From positions 248,001 to 312,000 of the forward strand of contig NZ_OMKA01000020.1 in assembly GCF_900299525.1 (NCBI RefSeq): 64,000 bases of DNA, read 5' to 3'. The position numbers were made by a program, and so were the translations under genes. How positions within the stretch are numbered: position 1 is the stretch's first letter; the number at the start of each line of letters is the position of its first letter. Shown one piece after another: positions 8,489 through 17,587 of this stretch. The DNA comes from Aquimarina sp. Aq78. GTDB lineage: Bacteria; Bacteroidota; Bacteroidia; Flavobacteriales; Flavobacteriaceae. The notes beneath the pieces are model-generated. The model was not told the origin of the DNA and ran no database searches. It saw only the letters and a list, made by a program, of their open reading frames with translations.

Positions 8489-9763
8489 TTATCCTATAAA
8501 TAAAGGCTTATCTGCCATCATCGCATTTACATCATCTGCGATAGCATGAAGTTTTTCTTCGCTTTCAACATTTTGGATTACCTGATCGATCAATTCAACA
8601 ATGGCTACCATATCATTTTCTCTCAATCCACGAGTAGTAACTGCTGCTACTCCAATACGAATTCCCGATGTTACAAATGGAGATTTATCATCAAACGGTA
8701 CCATATTTTTATTTACAGTAATTTCTGCAACACCCAACGCTTCTTCTGCTTGTTTACCTGTTACTCCTTTATTTCGTAAATCGATAAGCATCATATGATT
8801 ATCGGTACCTCCAGAAATAACTTCATATCCTTTCTTCACAAATGCTTCGGCCATAACTGCTGCATTTTTCTTGACCTGTACGATATAATGCAAAAACTCA
8901 TCTGTTAGTGCTTCTCCAAATGCGATTGCTTTTGCTGCAATAATATGCTCTAATGGTCCTCCCTGATTACCAGGAAATACTGCACTGTCAAATAATGAGG
9001 ACATCATTCGTTTTTTTCCGCTTTTTAAGGTAATTCCGAAAGGATTTTCAAAATCTTCTCCCATTAAAATAAGACCTCCTCTTGGTCCTCGCAGTGTCTT
9101 ATGAGTTGTTGTAGTTACTACATGACAATGTGGTACAGGGTCCGAGATTATTCCCTTTGCAATCAATCCTGCAGGATGAGCAATATCTGCAAAAAGAATT
9201 GCTCCTACACTATCTGCAATCTCTCTAAATCTTTTATAATCAATTTCTCTTGAATAAGCAGATGCTCCAGCAATAATCAACTGTGGTTTTTCTGCGGTAG
9301 CAATTTCCTGAATTTTATCATAGTTTAATCTTCCTGTCTCCTTTTCTACTCCATAAAAAACAGGATTATATAATTTACCAGAAAAATTAACTGGTGAACC
9401 ATGAGTTAAATGTCCTCCATGAGAAAGATCAAAACCTAATATTTTATCGCCTGGTTTAAGACATGCATGATATACAGCTGTATTGGCTTGTGAACCAGAA
9501 TGAGGTTGCACATTAGCATATGCTGCACCAAACAATTCTTTAGCTCTATCAATAGCAATCTGCTCTATAACGTCTACTACAGCACATCCCCCATAATAAC
9601 GTTTACCGGGATATCCTTCGGCATATTTATTGGTTAGGACAGACCCGGCAGCTTCCATTACTTGTTCACTCACAAAGTTTTCTGAAGCAATAAGTTCTAA
9701 TCCGTTGATTTGACGTTCTTTTTCGTCCTGAATTAAATCAAAAATTTGTTCGTCGCGTTGCAT
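8489..9763 (-). CDS. glyA: Serine hydroxymethyltransferase
   Basis: 424 residues, the normal length. This PLP enzyme interconverts serine and glycine with tetrahydrofolate, the main source of one-carbon units. Visible motifs are the N-terminal [40 protein letters not shown], the Asp-Ile-Ala-His strand ([12 protein letters not shown]) and [15 protein letters not shown], whose Lys forms the Schiff base with PLP. The gene stands alone: a terminator lies downstream and a divergent promoter region upstream. The minus-strand sequence at 9790-9797 (TATTTTTA) is a one-mismatch -7 candidate. Confidence 0.97.
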   Translation of the reverse strand: MQRDEQIFDLIQDEKERQINGLELIASENFVSEQVMEAAGSVLTNKYAEGYPGKRYYGGCAVVDVIEQIAIDRAKELFGAAYANVQPHSGSQANTAVYHACLKPGDKILGFDLSHGGHLTHGSPVNFSGKLYNPVFYGVEKETGRLNYDKIQEIATAEKPQLIIAGASAYSREIDYKRFREIADSVGAILFADIAHPAGLIAKGIISDPVPHCHVVTTTTHKTLRGPRGGLILMGEDFENPFGITLKSGKKRMMSSLFDSAVFPGNQGGPLEHIIAAKAIAFGEALTDEFLHYIVQVKKNAAVMAEAFVKKGYEVISGGTDNHMMLIDLRNKGVTGKQAEEALGVAEITVNKNMVPFDDKSPFVTSGIRIGVAAVTTRGLRENDMVAIVELIDQVIQNVESEEKLHAIADDVNAMMADKPLFIG

Positions 9764-10060
9764 GAATTCATTATTTATTAGTAAAGGCGTAAAAATAGGA
9801 AATCCATTCTTTAAATCGACCTAAATAGTCCCTAATAAATAAGAACGTCTTGTTCTTTTTATGAATTAATGTTTACACCTATACATCACTGATAATTTTG
9901 CATTAATACCTATCAAATATTACGAAGTAAAACGTTTCTTAGCTTCAAAAAATTTAACAAATAGGTATTCCCTCCTTGGTATTGTACTATTAATAACATA
10001 TCTTATCATTATTTTAATTATTTTTCACATAATTAAAAACTTTTAACCATCCGAAAATTA
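9764..10060. other. Non-coding divergent region between glyA and fahA
   Basis: About 340 bases separate the two divergent starts. No open frame of note is present. A short inverted repeat AAGAAC/GTTCTT lies at 9841-9857 (5-base spacer) and could be an operator or merely chance in AT-rich DNA. A weak glyA -7 candidate is at 9790-9797, and the fahA -7 candidate is at 10061-10068. Confidence 0.4.
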
Positions 10061-10068
10061 TATATTTG
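10061..10068 (+). promoter_or_regulatory. Candidate -7 element for fumarylacetoacetase
   Basis: TATATTTG, exact TAnnTTTG match, 37 bases upstream of the start. A TTT run about 20 bases further upstream (near 10041) is a possible -33. Confidence 0.5.
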
Positions 10069-10105
10069 ATCATAAAAATTACCAACAACATATAAAAGAA
10101 CTATA

Positions 10106-11386
10106 ATGCCCATAACTGCAAATTATCCAGATAGAAAGACATGGATTGAAACATTTCCTAATACCGATTTTCCTATACAAAATATTCCTTTTGGTGTATT
10201 TCTCACCCGAGATGATATTATTACTATAGGAACCAGAATTGGTGATACTGCTATTGACCTTGGAGCACTTCATCAACTTGGTTATTTTGAAGGAATCCCA
10301 TTAACAGATGATATTTTTTTACAGGATTCTTTAAATGATTTTATTTCTGATGGAAAAAAGACATGGAGATTGGTTCGTAATAGAATTGCTGAAATTTTTG
10401 ATGCCAAAAATAATTCCTTAAAAAATAATGAAAAACATAGACAAGAGGTTTTATTCTCTTTAGATGAAATCGAAATGCAATTACCCGTTAGCATTGGGGA
10501 TTATACTGATTTCTATAGCAGTATTGAGCATGCAACTAACGTAGGGAAAATGTTTAGAGATCCCGAAAACGCTTTGCTTCCTAATTGGTTACACATGCCT
10601 GTTGGATATCACGGTCGTAGTAGTTCGGTTATTCCTTCTGGTATTCCTGTACATCGCCCGCAAGGTCAAAAACTAACCAATGGTGCTAAGGATCCTATTT
10701 TTGGCCCTTCGAGATTAGTTGATTTTGAGCTTGAAATGGCTTTTATCACTACCGATGCTAATCAATTGGGAGAACCAATACCTATCGAAGAGGCAGAAGA
10801 TTATATATTCGGGATGGTATTGTTTAATGATTGGAGTGCCAGAGATATTCAAAAATGGGAATATGTTCCATTAGGTCCATTTTTAGGTAAAAACTTTGCT
10901 TCATCCATATCTCCGTGGATTGTAACTCTTGATGCTTTAGAGCCCTATAGAACAGATGGACCTAAACCAATAAAAAAACAACTACCTTATCTTCAATATA
11001 AAGGAAAGAAAAGTTTTGACATCAACTTAGAAGTTGCTATTCAACCAGAAAAAGCAACAGAAACTGTTGTTTCCAGAAGTAATTTTAAACATATGTACTG
11101 GACAATGGCGCAACAACTTACCCACCATACTGTAAATGGATGCCCAGTTAATTCTGGTGATCTTATGGGTAGTGGAACATTATCCGGACCAACACCAGAT
11201 TCGTACGGATCAATGTTAGAACTAAGCTGGCGTGGAGAAAAACCTTTACAACTTAATGAAGGGGGAAGTCGTAAATTTATTGACGATAATGATACGGTGA
11301 TTATGAGAGGATATTGCGAAAAAGATGGAGTTCGAATTGGATTTGGTGAAGTCTCTACTAAACTGCTTCCTGTGTTTAAAAAATAA
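10106..11386 (+). CDS. fahA: Fumarylacetoacetase
   Basis: 426 residues, typical length. It hydrolyses 4-fumarylacetoacetate to fumarate and acetoacetate, the last step of tyrosine and homogentisate breakdown. An N-terminal SH3-like domain (about 1-120) is followed by the FAH catalytic domain. Visible features are DFYSSIEHATNVG, the catalytic-His region MPVGYHGRSSSV, metal ligands in DFELEMAF and NDWSARDIQKWEYVPLGPFL, and the substrate-gripping GSGTLSGP. Other steps (HmgA, HppD) are not in the window. It is followed by a strong terminator and is therefore monocistronic. Confidence 0.95.
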   Translation: MPITANYPDRKTWIETFPNTDFPIQNIPFGVFLTRDDIITIGTRIGDTAIDLGALHQLGYFEGIPLTDDIFLQDSLNDFISDGKKTWRLVRNRIAEIFDAKNNSLKNNEKHRQEVLFSLDEIEMQLPVSIGDYTDFYSSIEHATNVGKMFRDPENALLPNWLHMPVGYHGRSSSVIPSGIPVHRPQGQKLTNGAKDPIFGPSRLVDFELEMAFITTDANQLGEPIPIEEAEDYIFGMVLFNDWSARDIQKWEYVPLGPFLGKNFASSISPWIVTLDALEPYRTDGPKPIKKQLPYLQYKGKKSFDINLEVAIQPEKATETVVSRSNFKHMYWTMAQQLTHHTVNGCPVNSGDLMGSGTLSGPTPDSYGSMLELSWRGEKPLQLNEGGSRKFIDDNDTVIMRGYCEKDGVRIGFGEVSTKLLPVFKK

Positions 11387-11407
11387 AGAAGTTACAAACC
11401 ATTATAT

Positions 11408-11439
11408 AACCTCGAAAAAATAACTTTCGAGGTTTTTTT
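11408..11439 (+). terminator. Intrinsic terminator after fumarylacetoacetase
   Basis: Perfect 10-bp stem (11408-11417 with 11425-11434; arm AACCTCGAAA), 7-base loop, then a T-run. Confidence 0.9.
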
Positions 11440-11493
11440 ATTATCTTTTGGCATCAAAGTTGTTTTCAATACCCAAATCAAAATATTATTGAT

Positions 11494-12681
11494 ATGAAAA
11501 AACTACTACTCCTACTACTTATAGCTACAATTATTTCTTCATGTAGCAGTGTTAAGAAAACCGAAAAGGCACTTAACACAGGAAATTATGATCAAGCGAT
11601 AAATATCGCTCTAAACAAGCTTAGGACAAATAAAGGAAAAAAAGGAAAGCAGCCGTATATCCTAATGCTCGAACAGGCATATGCAAAAGTTCTTGATCGA
11701 GACAATAATGCTATTGCATATCTAGAAAAAGAAGGAAACCCTGCTAATCTTGAACGAATTTACAACACATACTTATCCCTAAAAAATAGACAAGAACGTA
11801 TAAAACCATTGTTGCCGCTTTACCTTGTTGAAGAAGGTCGTAATGCTAACTTTACACTGCATAACTATGACCAAAAGATTATCAATACGAAAGATGAACT
11901 TTCTCAATACTTATTTAATAATGCCAAAGTTTTATTGACATCTGCTAAAAGAAAAACAGATTATAGAGCTGTATATGAAGATTTGAACTATCTAAACAAG
12001 ATCACTCCTAATTACAAAAATACCAGGGAGATGATTGATGAAGCTCATCAAAAAGGGACTGATTTTGTAAAAGTAACCATGAAAAATAGAACCGAAGTTA
12101 TTATCCCTAAGAGATTAGAAAGTGACTTACTCAATTTTGGCACATATGGCCTTAATGATCTATGGACAGTATATCACAGTCAACCTCAAAAATCTATTCC
12201 TTATGATTATGCCATGGAAGTAGAATTAAGAGAAATTAATATATCTCCAGAACAGATCAAGGAACGTCAACTACAAAAAGAAAAGTTAATTAAAGATGGT
12301 TGGGAATATCTACTGGATGAAAATGATGAAATCGTGGTTGATGATAAAGGTGAAAAAGTGAAAGTAGACAGAATGGTAAAAGTACATTGTGAGTATTATG
12401 AATTTACCCAGTTTAAAGCTACTAACGTTGTTGGTAATGTTCAATATAGAAACTTAAGAACAAGACAACTCTTAGATGCTTTTCCTATTGCAAGTGAGTA
12501 TATTTTTCAGCATATTTATGCAAACTACAATGGTGATAAACGAGCTTTGGAAAGTGGTTTATTAGGATATTTGGGTGTAAAATCTGTGCCATTTCCTTCT
12601 AATGAGCAGATGGTCTATGATTCTGGAGAAGATTTAAAAAACAAATTAAAGAATATCATTACTAATTATCGTTTTAAATAA
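11494..12681 (+). CDS. TPR-like lipoprotein of unknown function
   Basis: 395 residues. The lipoprotein signal ends ISSC (Cys about residue 17). The N-terminal third (KTEKALNTGNYDQAINIALNK, then repeated helical pairs to about 170) has the look of degenerate TPR helices. Residues about 180-395 form a separate domain with DFVKVTMKNRTEVIIP and a charged insert (KEKLIKDGWEYLLDENDE). The family is common in Flavobacteria without a known role; a scaffold in envelope protein complexes is a guess. It has its own terminator-isolated position and is followed by the Crp-family regulator after 70 bases. Confidence 0.6.
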   Translation: MKKLLLLLLIATIISSCSSVKKTEKALNTGNYDQAINIALNKLRTNKGKKGKQPYILMLEQAYAKVLDRDNNAIAYLEKEGNPANLERIYNTYLSLKNRQERIKPLLPLYLVEEGRNANFTLHNYDQKIINTKDELSQYLFNNAKVLLTSAKRKTDYRAVYEDLNYLNKITPNYKNTREMIDEAHQKGTDFVKVTMKNRTEVIIPKRLESDLLNFGTYGLNDLWTVYHSQPQKSIPYDYAMEVELREINISPEQIKERQLQKEKLIKDGWEYLLDENDEIVVDDKGEKVKVDRMVKVHCEYYEFTQFKATNVVGNVQYRNLRTRQLLDAFPIASEYIFQHIYANYNGDKRALESGLLGYLGVKSVPFPSNEQMVYDSGEDLKNKLKNIITNYRFK

Positions 12682-12702
12682 TACATTACGCTATACTTAT
12701 AA

Positions 12703-12731
12703 TAGTATTTGATCTTAATAGATCTGTACTA
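12703..12731 (+). promoter_or_regulatory. Nested inverted repeat upstream of the Crp-family gene
   Basis: Outer arms TAGTA/TACTA and inner arms GATCT/AGATC around TAAT, centred about 35 bases before the Crp-family start. It could be an autoregulatory site for that regulator. It does not match the classical FNR box (TTGAT-N4-ATCAA) on both sides. Evidence is the symmetry only. Confidence 0.3.
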
Positions 12732-12751
12732 TATAATAGAGAATTATTAGC

Positions 12752-13351
12752 ATGATCGATCACACAAGTTTACTTAATTCGGGGGCAATATTAAAAAAAT
12801 ATAAACGAGGAGAATTTCTTTTTCAAGAAGGCTCTATCGCTCGCTATTATTATCAGGTACACCAGGGAGAGATTAAAATGAACAATTATAATCAGGAAGG
12901 GAAAGAATATATCCAAGGTATTTTTACAAAAGAAAAAAGTTTTGGAGAACCTCCCTTATTTGCAGATTTTAAATATCCAGCTAATGCAGAAGCTATTGTA
13001 GATTCTGAAGTCTGGCAATTACCAAAAGAAAAATTCTTAAAGTTTTTAGAAGAAAATCCTCATATTCATCACAAATTTACCAGCACACTGGCTTTACGGC
13101 TATATTATAAAGCAATTATGGTTTCTGAAATATCTACTCAAGAGCCAGAACATCGCATTCTTAGGATTCTTGATTACTTCAAAAAAAATAGTGAACCTGG
13201 CATAACAGAATCAAAGATATACAAAGTAGAATTAACCAGACAACAACTTGCCGATCTAACTGGACTACGTGTAGAAACCGTTATACGTAGCATCAAAAAA
13301 CTAGAGCAAAAAGGAGAACTTTTTATTAAAGATAGAAAAGTATATCGGTAA
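12752..13351 (+). CDS. Crp/Fnr-family transcriptional regulator
   Basis: 199 residues: an N-terminal cyclic-nucleotide-binding beta-roll (about 10-120, with KRGEFLFQEGS and the GE(P)PLF loop), a long dimer helix, and a C-terminal winged helix-turn-helix (ELTRQQLADLTGLRVETVIR, about residues 159-178). There is no cysteine anywhere in the protein, so it cannot carry the [4Fe-4S] cluster of true Fnr; haem or nucleotide sensing remains possible. Downstream lie a small membrane protein and a truncated haemoglobin, a context that suggests an oxygen or nitric-oxide response, but its targets are not shown by the sequence. Confidence 0.88.
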   Translation: MIDHTSLLNSGAILKKYKRGEFLFQEGSIARYYYQVHQGEIKMNNYNQEGKEYIQGIFTKEKSFGEPPLFADFKYPANAEAIVDSEVWQLPKEKFLKFLEENPHIHHKFTSTLALRLYYKAIMVSEISTQEPEHRILRILDYFKKNSEPGITESKIYKVELTRQQLADLTGLRVETVIRSIKKLEQKGELFIKDRKVYR

Positions 13352-13409
13352 TTTTTACTCCCAACCTACTTTATGATCAGAATCATAAAACTATAGCCCT
13401 TCCTTGAAA

Positions 13410-13417
13410 TACCTTTG
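13410..13417 (+). promoter_or_regulatory. Candidate -7 element for the membrane protein/haemoglobin pair
   Basis: TACCTTTG, exact TAnnTTTG match, 22 bases before the start at 13440. It suggests the pair is transcribed separately from the Crp-family gene. Confidence 0.45.
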
Positions 13418-13439
13418 AATAACACTATAAATAATTGTT

Positions 13440-13721
13440 ATGTATTCAAAGTTATTAAAAGATTTTAAGGAAATGTATATGGCATATATACCATTAATGA
13501 TCATTCTTTCTAGTTGTTTAGGATCTGTTGCAGCAATGTACATTCTTATGCAAGATAGGTCTATTTCACAAGTCGTTCAATTATCCCTTTGTGTAATCGT
13601 TTGCATGGCATTTAATGCATCTATTCTAGCTCAAATGAAAGCTAAATTCGTATTCAACCTATTAATTGCAAGTATAATAATCAACAGTTTTTTGGTATTA
13701 CTTAACATCACATTTTATTAA
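13440..13721 (+). CDS. Small membrane protein, three transmembrane helices
   Basis: 93 residues. Hydrophobic segments at about 14-36, 44-62 and 70-91 suggest three membrane helices. I do not recognise a family. It has its own promoter candidate and is followed 40 bases later by the truncated haemoglobin. Its position between a Crp-family regulator and a haemoglobin suggests a role in respiration or nitrogen-oxide handling, but this is guilt by association only. An internal start at Met12 or Met14 (KEMYMAYIP) is possible. Confidence 0.6.
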   Translation: MYSKLLKDFKEMYMAYIPLMIILSSCLGSVAAMYILMQDRSISQVVQLSLCVIVCMAFNASILAQMKAKFVFNLLIASIIINSFLVLLNITFY

Positions 13722-13761
13722 TAGGAATATAAGATATCTTACCACAAAAAAGCAAGCAAAA

Positions 13762-14175
13762 GTGATTCAAAAAAATGATATCAGAAATAGAAATGATGTG
13801 ACAATGCTGGTTTCTATATTTTATAAAAAAATAAGAAAAGAAGAGAGTTTAGGCCCTATTTTTAATCATATGATAAAAGATTGGGATAAACATTTAGATA
13901 GATTAACCAATTTTTGGGAAACTAACCTCTTATTTGTTTCAAAATTTAAAGGAAACCCTATTGAAGTCCATAAACGAGTAGATCAAACGTTTAACCACAA
14001 TATTACAAATGTACATTTTGGAATATGGTTGCAACTATGGATTACTACAATAGATAGCCTTTTTGAAGGTGAACTCGCTACTTTGGCTAAAAACCGCGCC
14101 AGAAAAATGAGCACAACATTATTCGTGAAAATGTTTCAAGACAGACCTTCTCAAAAAATAATCCCTAACAAATAA
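13762..14175 (+). CDS. Group III truncated haemoglobin
   Basis: 137 residues from a GTG start (the next in-frame ATG, at 13804, would remove part of the A/B helices). The 2-on-2 globin pattern is visible: SIFYKKI with the B10 Tyr (Tyr21), PIFNHMI, the E-helix region TNFWETNLLF, then GNPIEVHKR with the likely proximal haem ligand (His70), and HFGIWLQLW of helix G. The sequence signature fits group III. Such proteins are linked to oxygen or NO chemistry at low oxygen. It follows the small membrane protein by 40 bases. It converges on ytxJ, with stop codons two bases apart and no terminator between. Confidence 0.85.
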   Translation: MIQKNDIRNRNDVTMLVSIFYKKIRKEESLGPIFNHMIKDWDKHLDRLTNFWETNLLFVSKFKGNPIEVHKRVDQTFNHNITNVHFGIWLQLWITTIDSLFEGELATLAKNRARKMSTTLFVKMFQDRPSQKIIPNK

Positions 14176-14176
14176 T

Positions 14177-14572
14177 TTACACAAATTGATGTAATACCTG
14201 AGGTGTAATTGCACTATGCGAAGAATGATGTACCATAACACCATTTCTAATAACAATAAATTGTGGTGATTCATGAAATACCTGAAATTTTGCAGCTACT
14301 TCTGCAGACACATCACGATGATTCAATAAATCAAGATAATACAAATCAATTTGATCTTCTGTAATATCAAAACTGCTTTCAAAATTACGGATCACCATTC
14401 CACTAATACCACAACGAGTCGAATGCTTAAAAATAGCCTGCGTTTTAGTCTTTGATGCTTCTGCTATTTCCTCTAATTGCGAAATAGAATTGAGCACTTG
14501 CCAAGGTAAAGCTTGTTTTTCCTGTTTAGGTTCTTTCTCTTCTGATCCAAATAATTTACCAAATATTCCCAT
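14177..14572 (-). CDS. ytxJ: Monothiol bacilliredoxin, YtxJ family
   Basis: 131 residues with a thioredoxin-like fold. The active site is TRCGISGM with a single Cys54, as expected for the YtxJ (DUF2847) family, which removes bacillithiol from S-bacillithiolated proteins. The cis-Pro region is FHESPQFIVIRNGV. A charged N-terminal tail (GSEEKEPKQEKQ) precedes the domain. Presence implies the organism makes bacillithiol, though the biosynthetic bsh genes are not in this window. It lies tail-to-tail with the haemoglobin gene, and the clpB upstream region starts behind it. Confidence 0.88.
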   Translation of the reverse strand: MGIFGKLFGSEEKEPKQEKQALPWQVLNSISQLEEIAEASKTKTQAIFKHSTRCGISGMVIRNFESSFDITEDQIDLYYLDLLNHRDVSAEVAAKFQVFHESPQFIVIRNGVMVHHSSHSAITPQVLHQFV

Positions 14573-14773
14573 TTTTTTCCTTAATTCAAATTATCACAAA
14601 CATAGTCAAATGATTTTTAAAATTGACTATAATCATATATTGGTCGTTACAAAATTCGTAACTTTACATTAAGCCAAAAAGTCAGTAAAATCAAGCAACA
14701 ACAAGACATTTTGACACATTATCGAAGTAGGAATATTATTTGATCCTCTACTAGAAACTCAAAATAAGAGACT

Positions 14774-17374
14774 ATGAATTTTAATAATTTCACTATAAAA
14801 TCACAGGAAGCCATACAACAAGCTCAACAGCTTGCACAAGGCTTTGGACATCAACAAATAGAAAACGAACACATTTTTAAAGCTATTTTTAATGTAGATG
14901 AAAATGTGCTTCCGTTTTTGCTAAAAAAGTTAAATGTAAACATTAATCTTTTACAACAAGTTCTTGATAGTACACTAGAAAGTTTTCCTAAAGTTTCTGG
15001 CGGAGAGTTACAATTATCAAGAGAAGCAGGAAAATCACTAAATGAAGCAAGCATTATTGCTAAAAAGATGAATGACGAATATGTTTCTATTGAACATCTG
15101 GTGATTGCTATCTTTAAATCTAAAAGCAAGATTGCACAAATCCTAAAAGATCAGGGAGTAACAGAAAAACATCTAACTGAAGCTATTAATGAGATCAGAA
15201 AAGGCGAACGAGTAACATCACAAAGTGCAGAAGAAACCTATCAGGCCTTAAATAAATATGCCAAAAATCTTAATGAAATGGCAGAGAACGGAAAATTAGA
15301 TCCCGTTATAGGTCGGGATGAAGAAATCCGAAGGATATTACAAATCCTTTCTCGTCGTACCAAAAACAATCCAATGCTAGTCGGTGAGCCTGGCGTGGGT
15401 AAAACTGCTATTGCCGAAGGGTTAGCTCATCGAATTATCGCCGGAGACATCCCCGAAAACCTTAAGAACAAACAAATTTTTTCTTTGGATATGGGAGCTT
15501 TAATTGCTGGTGCCAAATTTAAAGGCGAATTTGAAGAACGCCTTAAATCTGTGGTAAAAGAAGTAACTTCTAGTGATGGAGATATTGTATTATTTATCGA
15601 TGAAATCCACACTCTTGTAGGTGCAGGCGGTGGCCAAGGCGCTATGGATGCTGCAAATATCCTAAAACCAGCTTTGGCAAGAGGAGAACTTCGCGCAATT
15701 GGAGCCACAACTTTGGATGAATATCAAAAGTATTTTGAAAAAGATAAAGCCCTAGAAAGACGTTTCCAAAAAGTTACAGTAGATGAACCAGACACAGAGA
15801 GTGCAATATCAATTCTTAGAGGAATTAAAGAAAAATACGAAACACATCATAAAGTACGTATAAAAGATGAGGCTATAATCGCTGCGGTAGAATTATCTCA
15901 ACGTTATATCACAAATAGATTTTTGCCCGATAAGGCTATTGATTTAATGGATGAAGCTGCCTCTAAACTGCGAATGGAAATTAATTCTAAGCCTGAAGAA
16001 CTCGATGTTCTCGACAGAAAGATTATGCAACTTGAAATCGAGATCGAAGCTATAAAGCGTGAAGATGACGAAACCAAGCTAAAAGTACTTAATGCAGATC
16101 TTGCAAACCTTAAAGAAGAACGTAATGAGATTTTCTCAAAATGGCAAAGCGAAAAAGAAGTTGTAGATGCTATTCAAAATGCAAAAACAGATATTGAAGA
16201 ATATAAGCTTGAAGCAGAACGCGCAGAGAGAAATGGAGATTATGGAAAAGTCGCCGAATTGCGCTACGGAAAAATAAAGGAAGCTCAAGAAAGATTGGAT
16301 GAATTGCAAAAACAGTTAAATGAACAGCAAAGTAAATCTTCGCTTATTAAGGAAGAAGTTACTAATGATGATATTGCAGAAGTAATAGCAAAATGGACAG
16401 GAATACCAGTAACCAAAATGCTACAAAGTGAACGCGAAAAATTATTGGTGCTTGAAGAAGAATTACAGAAACGTGTAGTTGGACAAATTGAAGCTATACA
16501 AGCTGTTAGTGATGCTGTACGAAGAAGTCGAGCAGGTTTACAAGATCAAAAAAAACCAATAGGTTCATTCTTATTTCTGGGAACTACAGGGGTTGGTAAA
16601 ACAGAATTAGCAAAAGCACTGGCAGAATACCTGTTTAATGATGAAACGGCTATGACCCGAATAGATATGAGTGAATATCAGGAACGCCATGCGGTAAGCA
16701 GATTGATGGGTGCACCTCCTGGATATGTAGGATATGACGAGGGAGGACAATTAACCGAAGCTGTTCGAAGAAAACCATATTCTGTAGTATTACTCGATGA
16801 AATAGAAAAAGCACATCCAGATACGTTTAATGTATTATTACAGGTGTTAGACGAAGGTAGGTTAACAGATAATAAGGGTAGAGTTGCAGATTTTAGAAAT
16901 ACTATCATTATCATGACCAGTAATATGGGGAGCCACATCATACAAGAAAAACTTGAGACTATCAAAGATATGGATACTGCTATGGAGGCAGCTAAGGTAG
17001 ATGTATTAGGGATATTAAAACAATCTGTTCGTCCAGAGTTTTTAAATAGAATAGATGATATCATTATGTTTTCTCCGCTTACCAAAGCCAATATAAATGA
17101 AATTGTAAGGCTTCAGTTAAAGCACGTTTCTAAAATGCTGGCTGAGCAACACATAACTTTGGATGCTACAGAGCAAGCTATAACCTATCTTTCTGAAAGA
17201 GGTTTTCAACCAGAATTTGGAGCTAGACCAGTGAAACGCACTATCCAAAAAGAAGTTTTAAATACACTATCTAAAGAAATTCTAGCAGGAAAAATCTCTA
17301 CAGAGAGTGTAATTTTACTCGATGAATTTGATAGTAATCTAGTATTCAGAAATCAGGAAAATTTGGTTTCTTAA
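14774..17374 (+). CDS. clpB: ATP-dependent disaggregase ClpB
   Basis: 866 residues, full length. It is a hexameric AAA+ unfoldase that rescues aggregated proteins together with DnaK. The order is: Clp N domain (about 1-150), first AAA module with Walker A GEPGVGKT (about 204) and Walker B LFIDEIHTL, the long coiled-coil middle domain (about 400-525, rich in Lys/Glu), second AAA module with Walker A GTTGVGKT (about 603) and YVGYDEGGQL pore loop, and the C-terminal D2-small domain (GFQPEFGARPVKRTIQ). A -35/-10-like heat-shock signal is not evident; TAACTTTA near 14656 is a weak -7 candidate. A strong hairpin terminator follows. Confidence 0.97.
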   Translation: MNFNNFTIKSQEAIQQAQQLAQGFGHQQIENEHIFKAIFNVDENVLPFLLKKLNVNINLLQQVLDSTLESFPKVSGGELQLSREAGKSLNEASIIAKKMNDEYVSIEHLVIAIFKSKSKIAQILKDQGVTEKHLTEAINEIRKGERVTSQSAEETYQALNKYAKNLNEMAENGKLDPVIGRDEEIRRILQILSRRTKNNPMLVGEPGVGKTAIAEGLAHRIIAGDIPENLKNKQIFSLDMGALIAGAKFKGEFEERLKSVVKEVTSSDGDIVLFIDEIHTLVGAGGGQGAMDAANILKPALARGELRAIGATTLDEYQKYFEKDKALERRFQKVTVDEPDTESAISILRGIKEKYETHHKVRIKDEAIIAAVELSQRYITNRFLPDKAIDLMDEAASKLRMEINSKPEELDVLDRKIMQLEIEIEAIKREDDETKLKVLNADLANLKEERNEIFSKWQSEKEVVDAIQNAKTDIEEYKLEAERAERNGDYGKVAELRYGKIKEAQERLDELQKQLNEQQSKSSLIKEEVTNDDIAEVIAKWTGIPVTKMLQSEREKLLVLEEELQKRVVGQIEAIQAVSDAVRRSRAGLQDQKKPIGSFLFLGTTGVGKTELAKALAEYLFNDETAMTRIDMSEYQERHAVSRLMGAPPGYVGYDEGGQLTEAVRRKPYSVVLLDEIEKAHPDTFNVLLQVLDEGRLTDNKGRVADFRNTIIIMTSNMGSHIIQEKLETIKDMDTAMEAAKVDVLGILKQSVRPEFLNRIDDIIMFSPLTKANINEIVRLQLKHVSKMLAEQHITLDATEQAITYLSERGFQPEFGARPVKRTIQKEVLNTLSKEILAGKISTESVILLDEFDSNLVFRNQENLVS

Positions 17375-17405
17375 TCAATCTACAACAGTAATTACATGTA
17401 AAAAC

Positions 17406-17439
17406 AGAGCTATTGGTCTAGAAATAAACCAATAGCTCT
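17406..17439 (+). terminator. Intrinsic terminator after clpB
   Basis: Perfect 12-bp stem (17406-17417 with 17428-17439; arm AGAGCTATTGGT), 10-base loop. The T-run is short (AATAGTTTT). Confidence 0.75.
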
Positions 17440-17587
17440 AATAGTTTTAAACAAAAAATCAACAATGCTATATTTTGTCGAGTAGCATATATTACGGTTT
17501 TACCGTAGATATTAACAAAATTATTCCTACAATAGTTAATAACTAAATAAGGAAAAAAACAAGGTTTTTGAGTACATTGCTCTCTCA

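Noticed and set aside
9841-9857. AAGAAC/GTTCTT repeat as an operator
   Set aside because: Only six base pairs with no second copy nearby; chance is likely in this AT-rich gap.
15427-17091. Antisense frames inside clpB
   Set aside because: Shadows created by codon bias of the conserved AAA+ gene.
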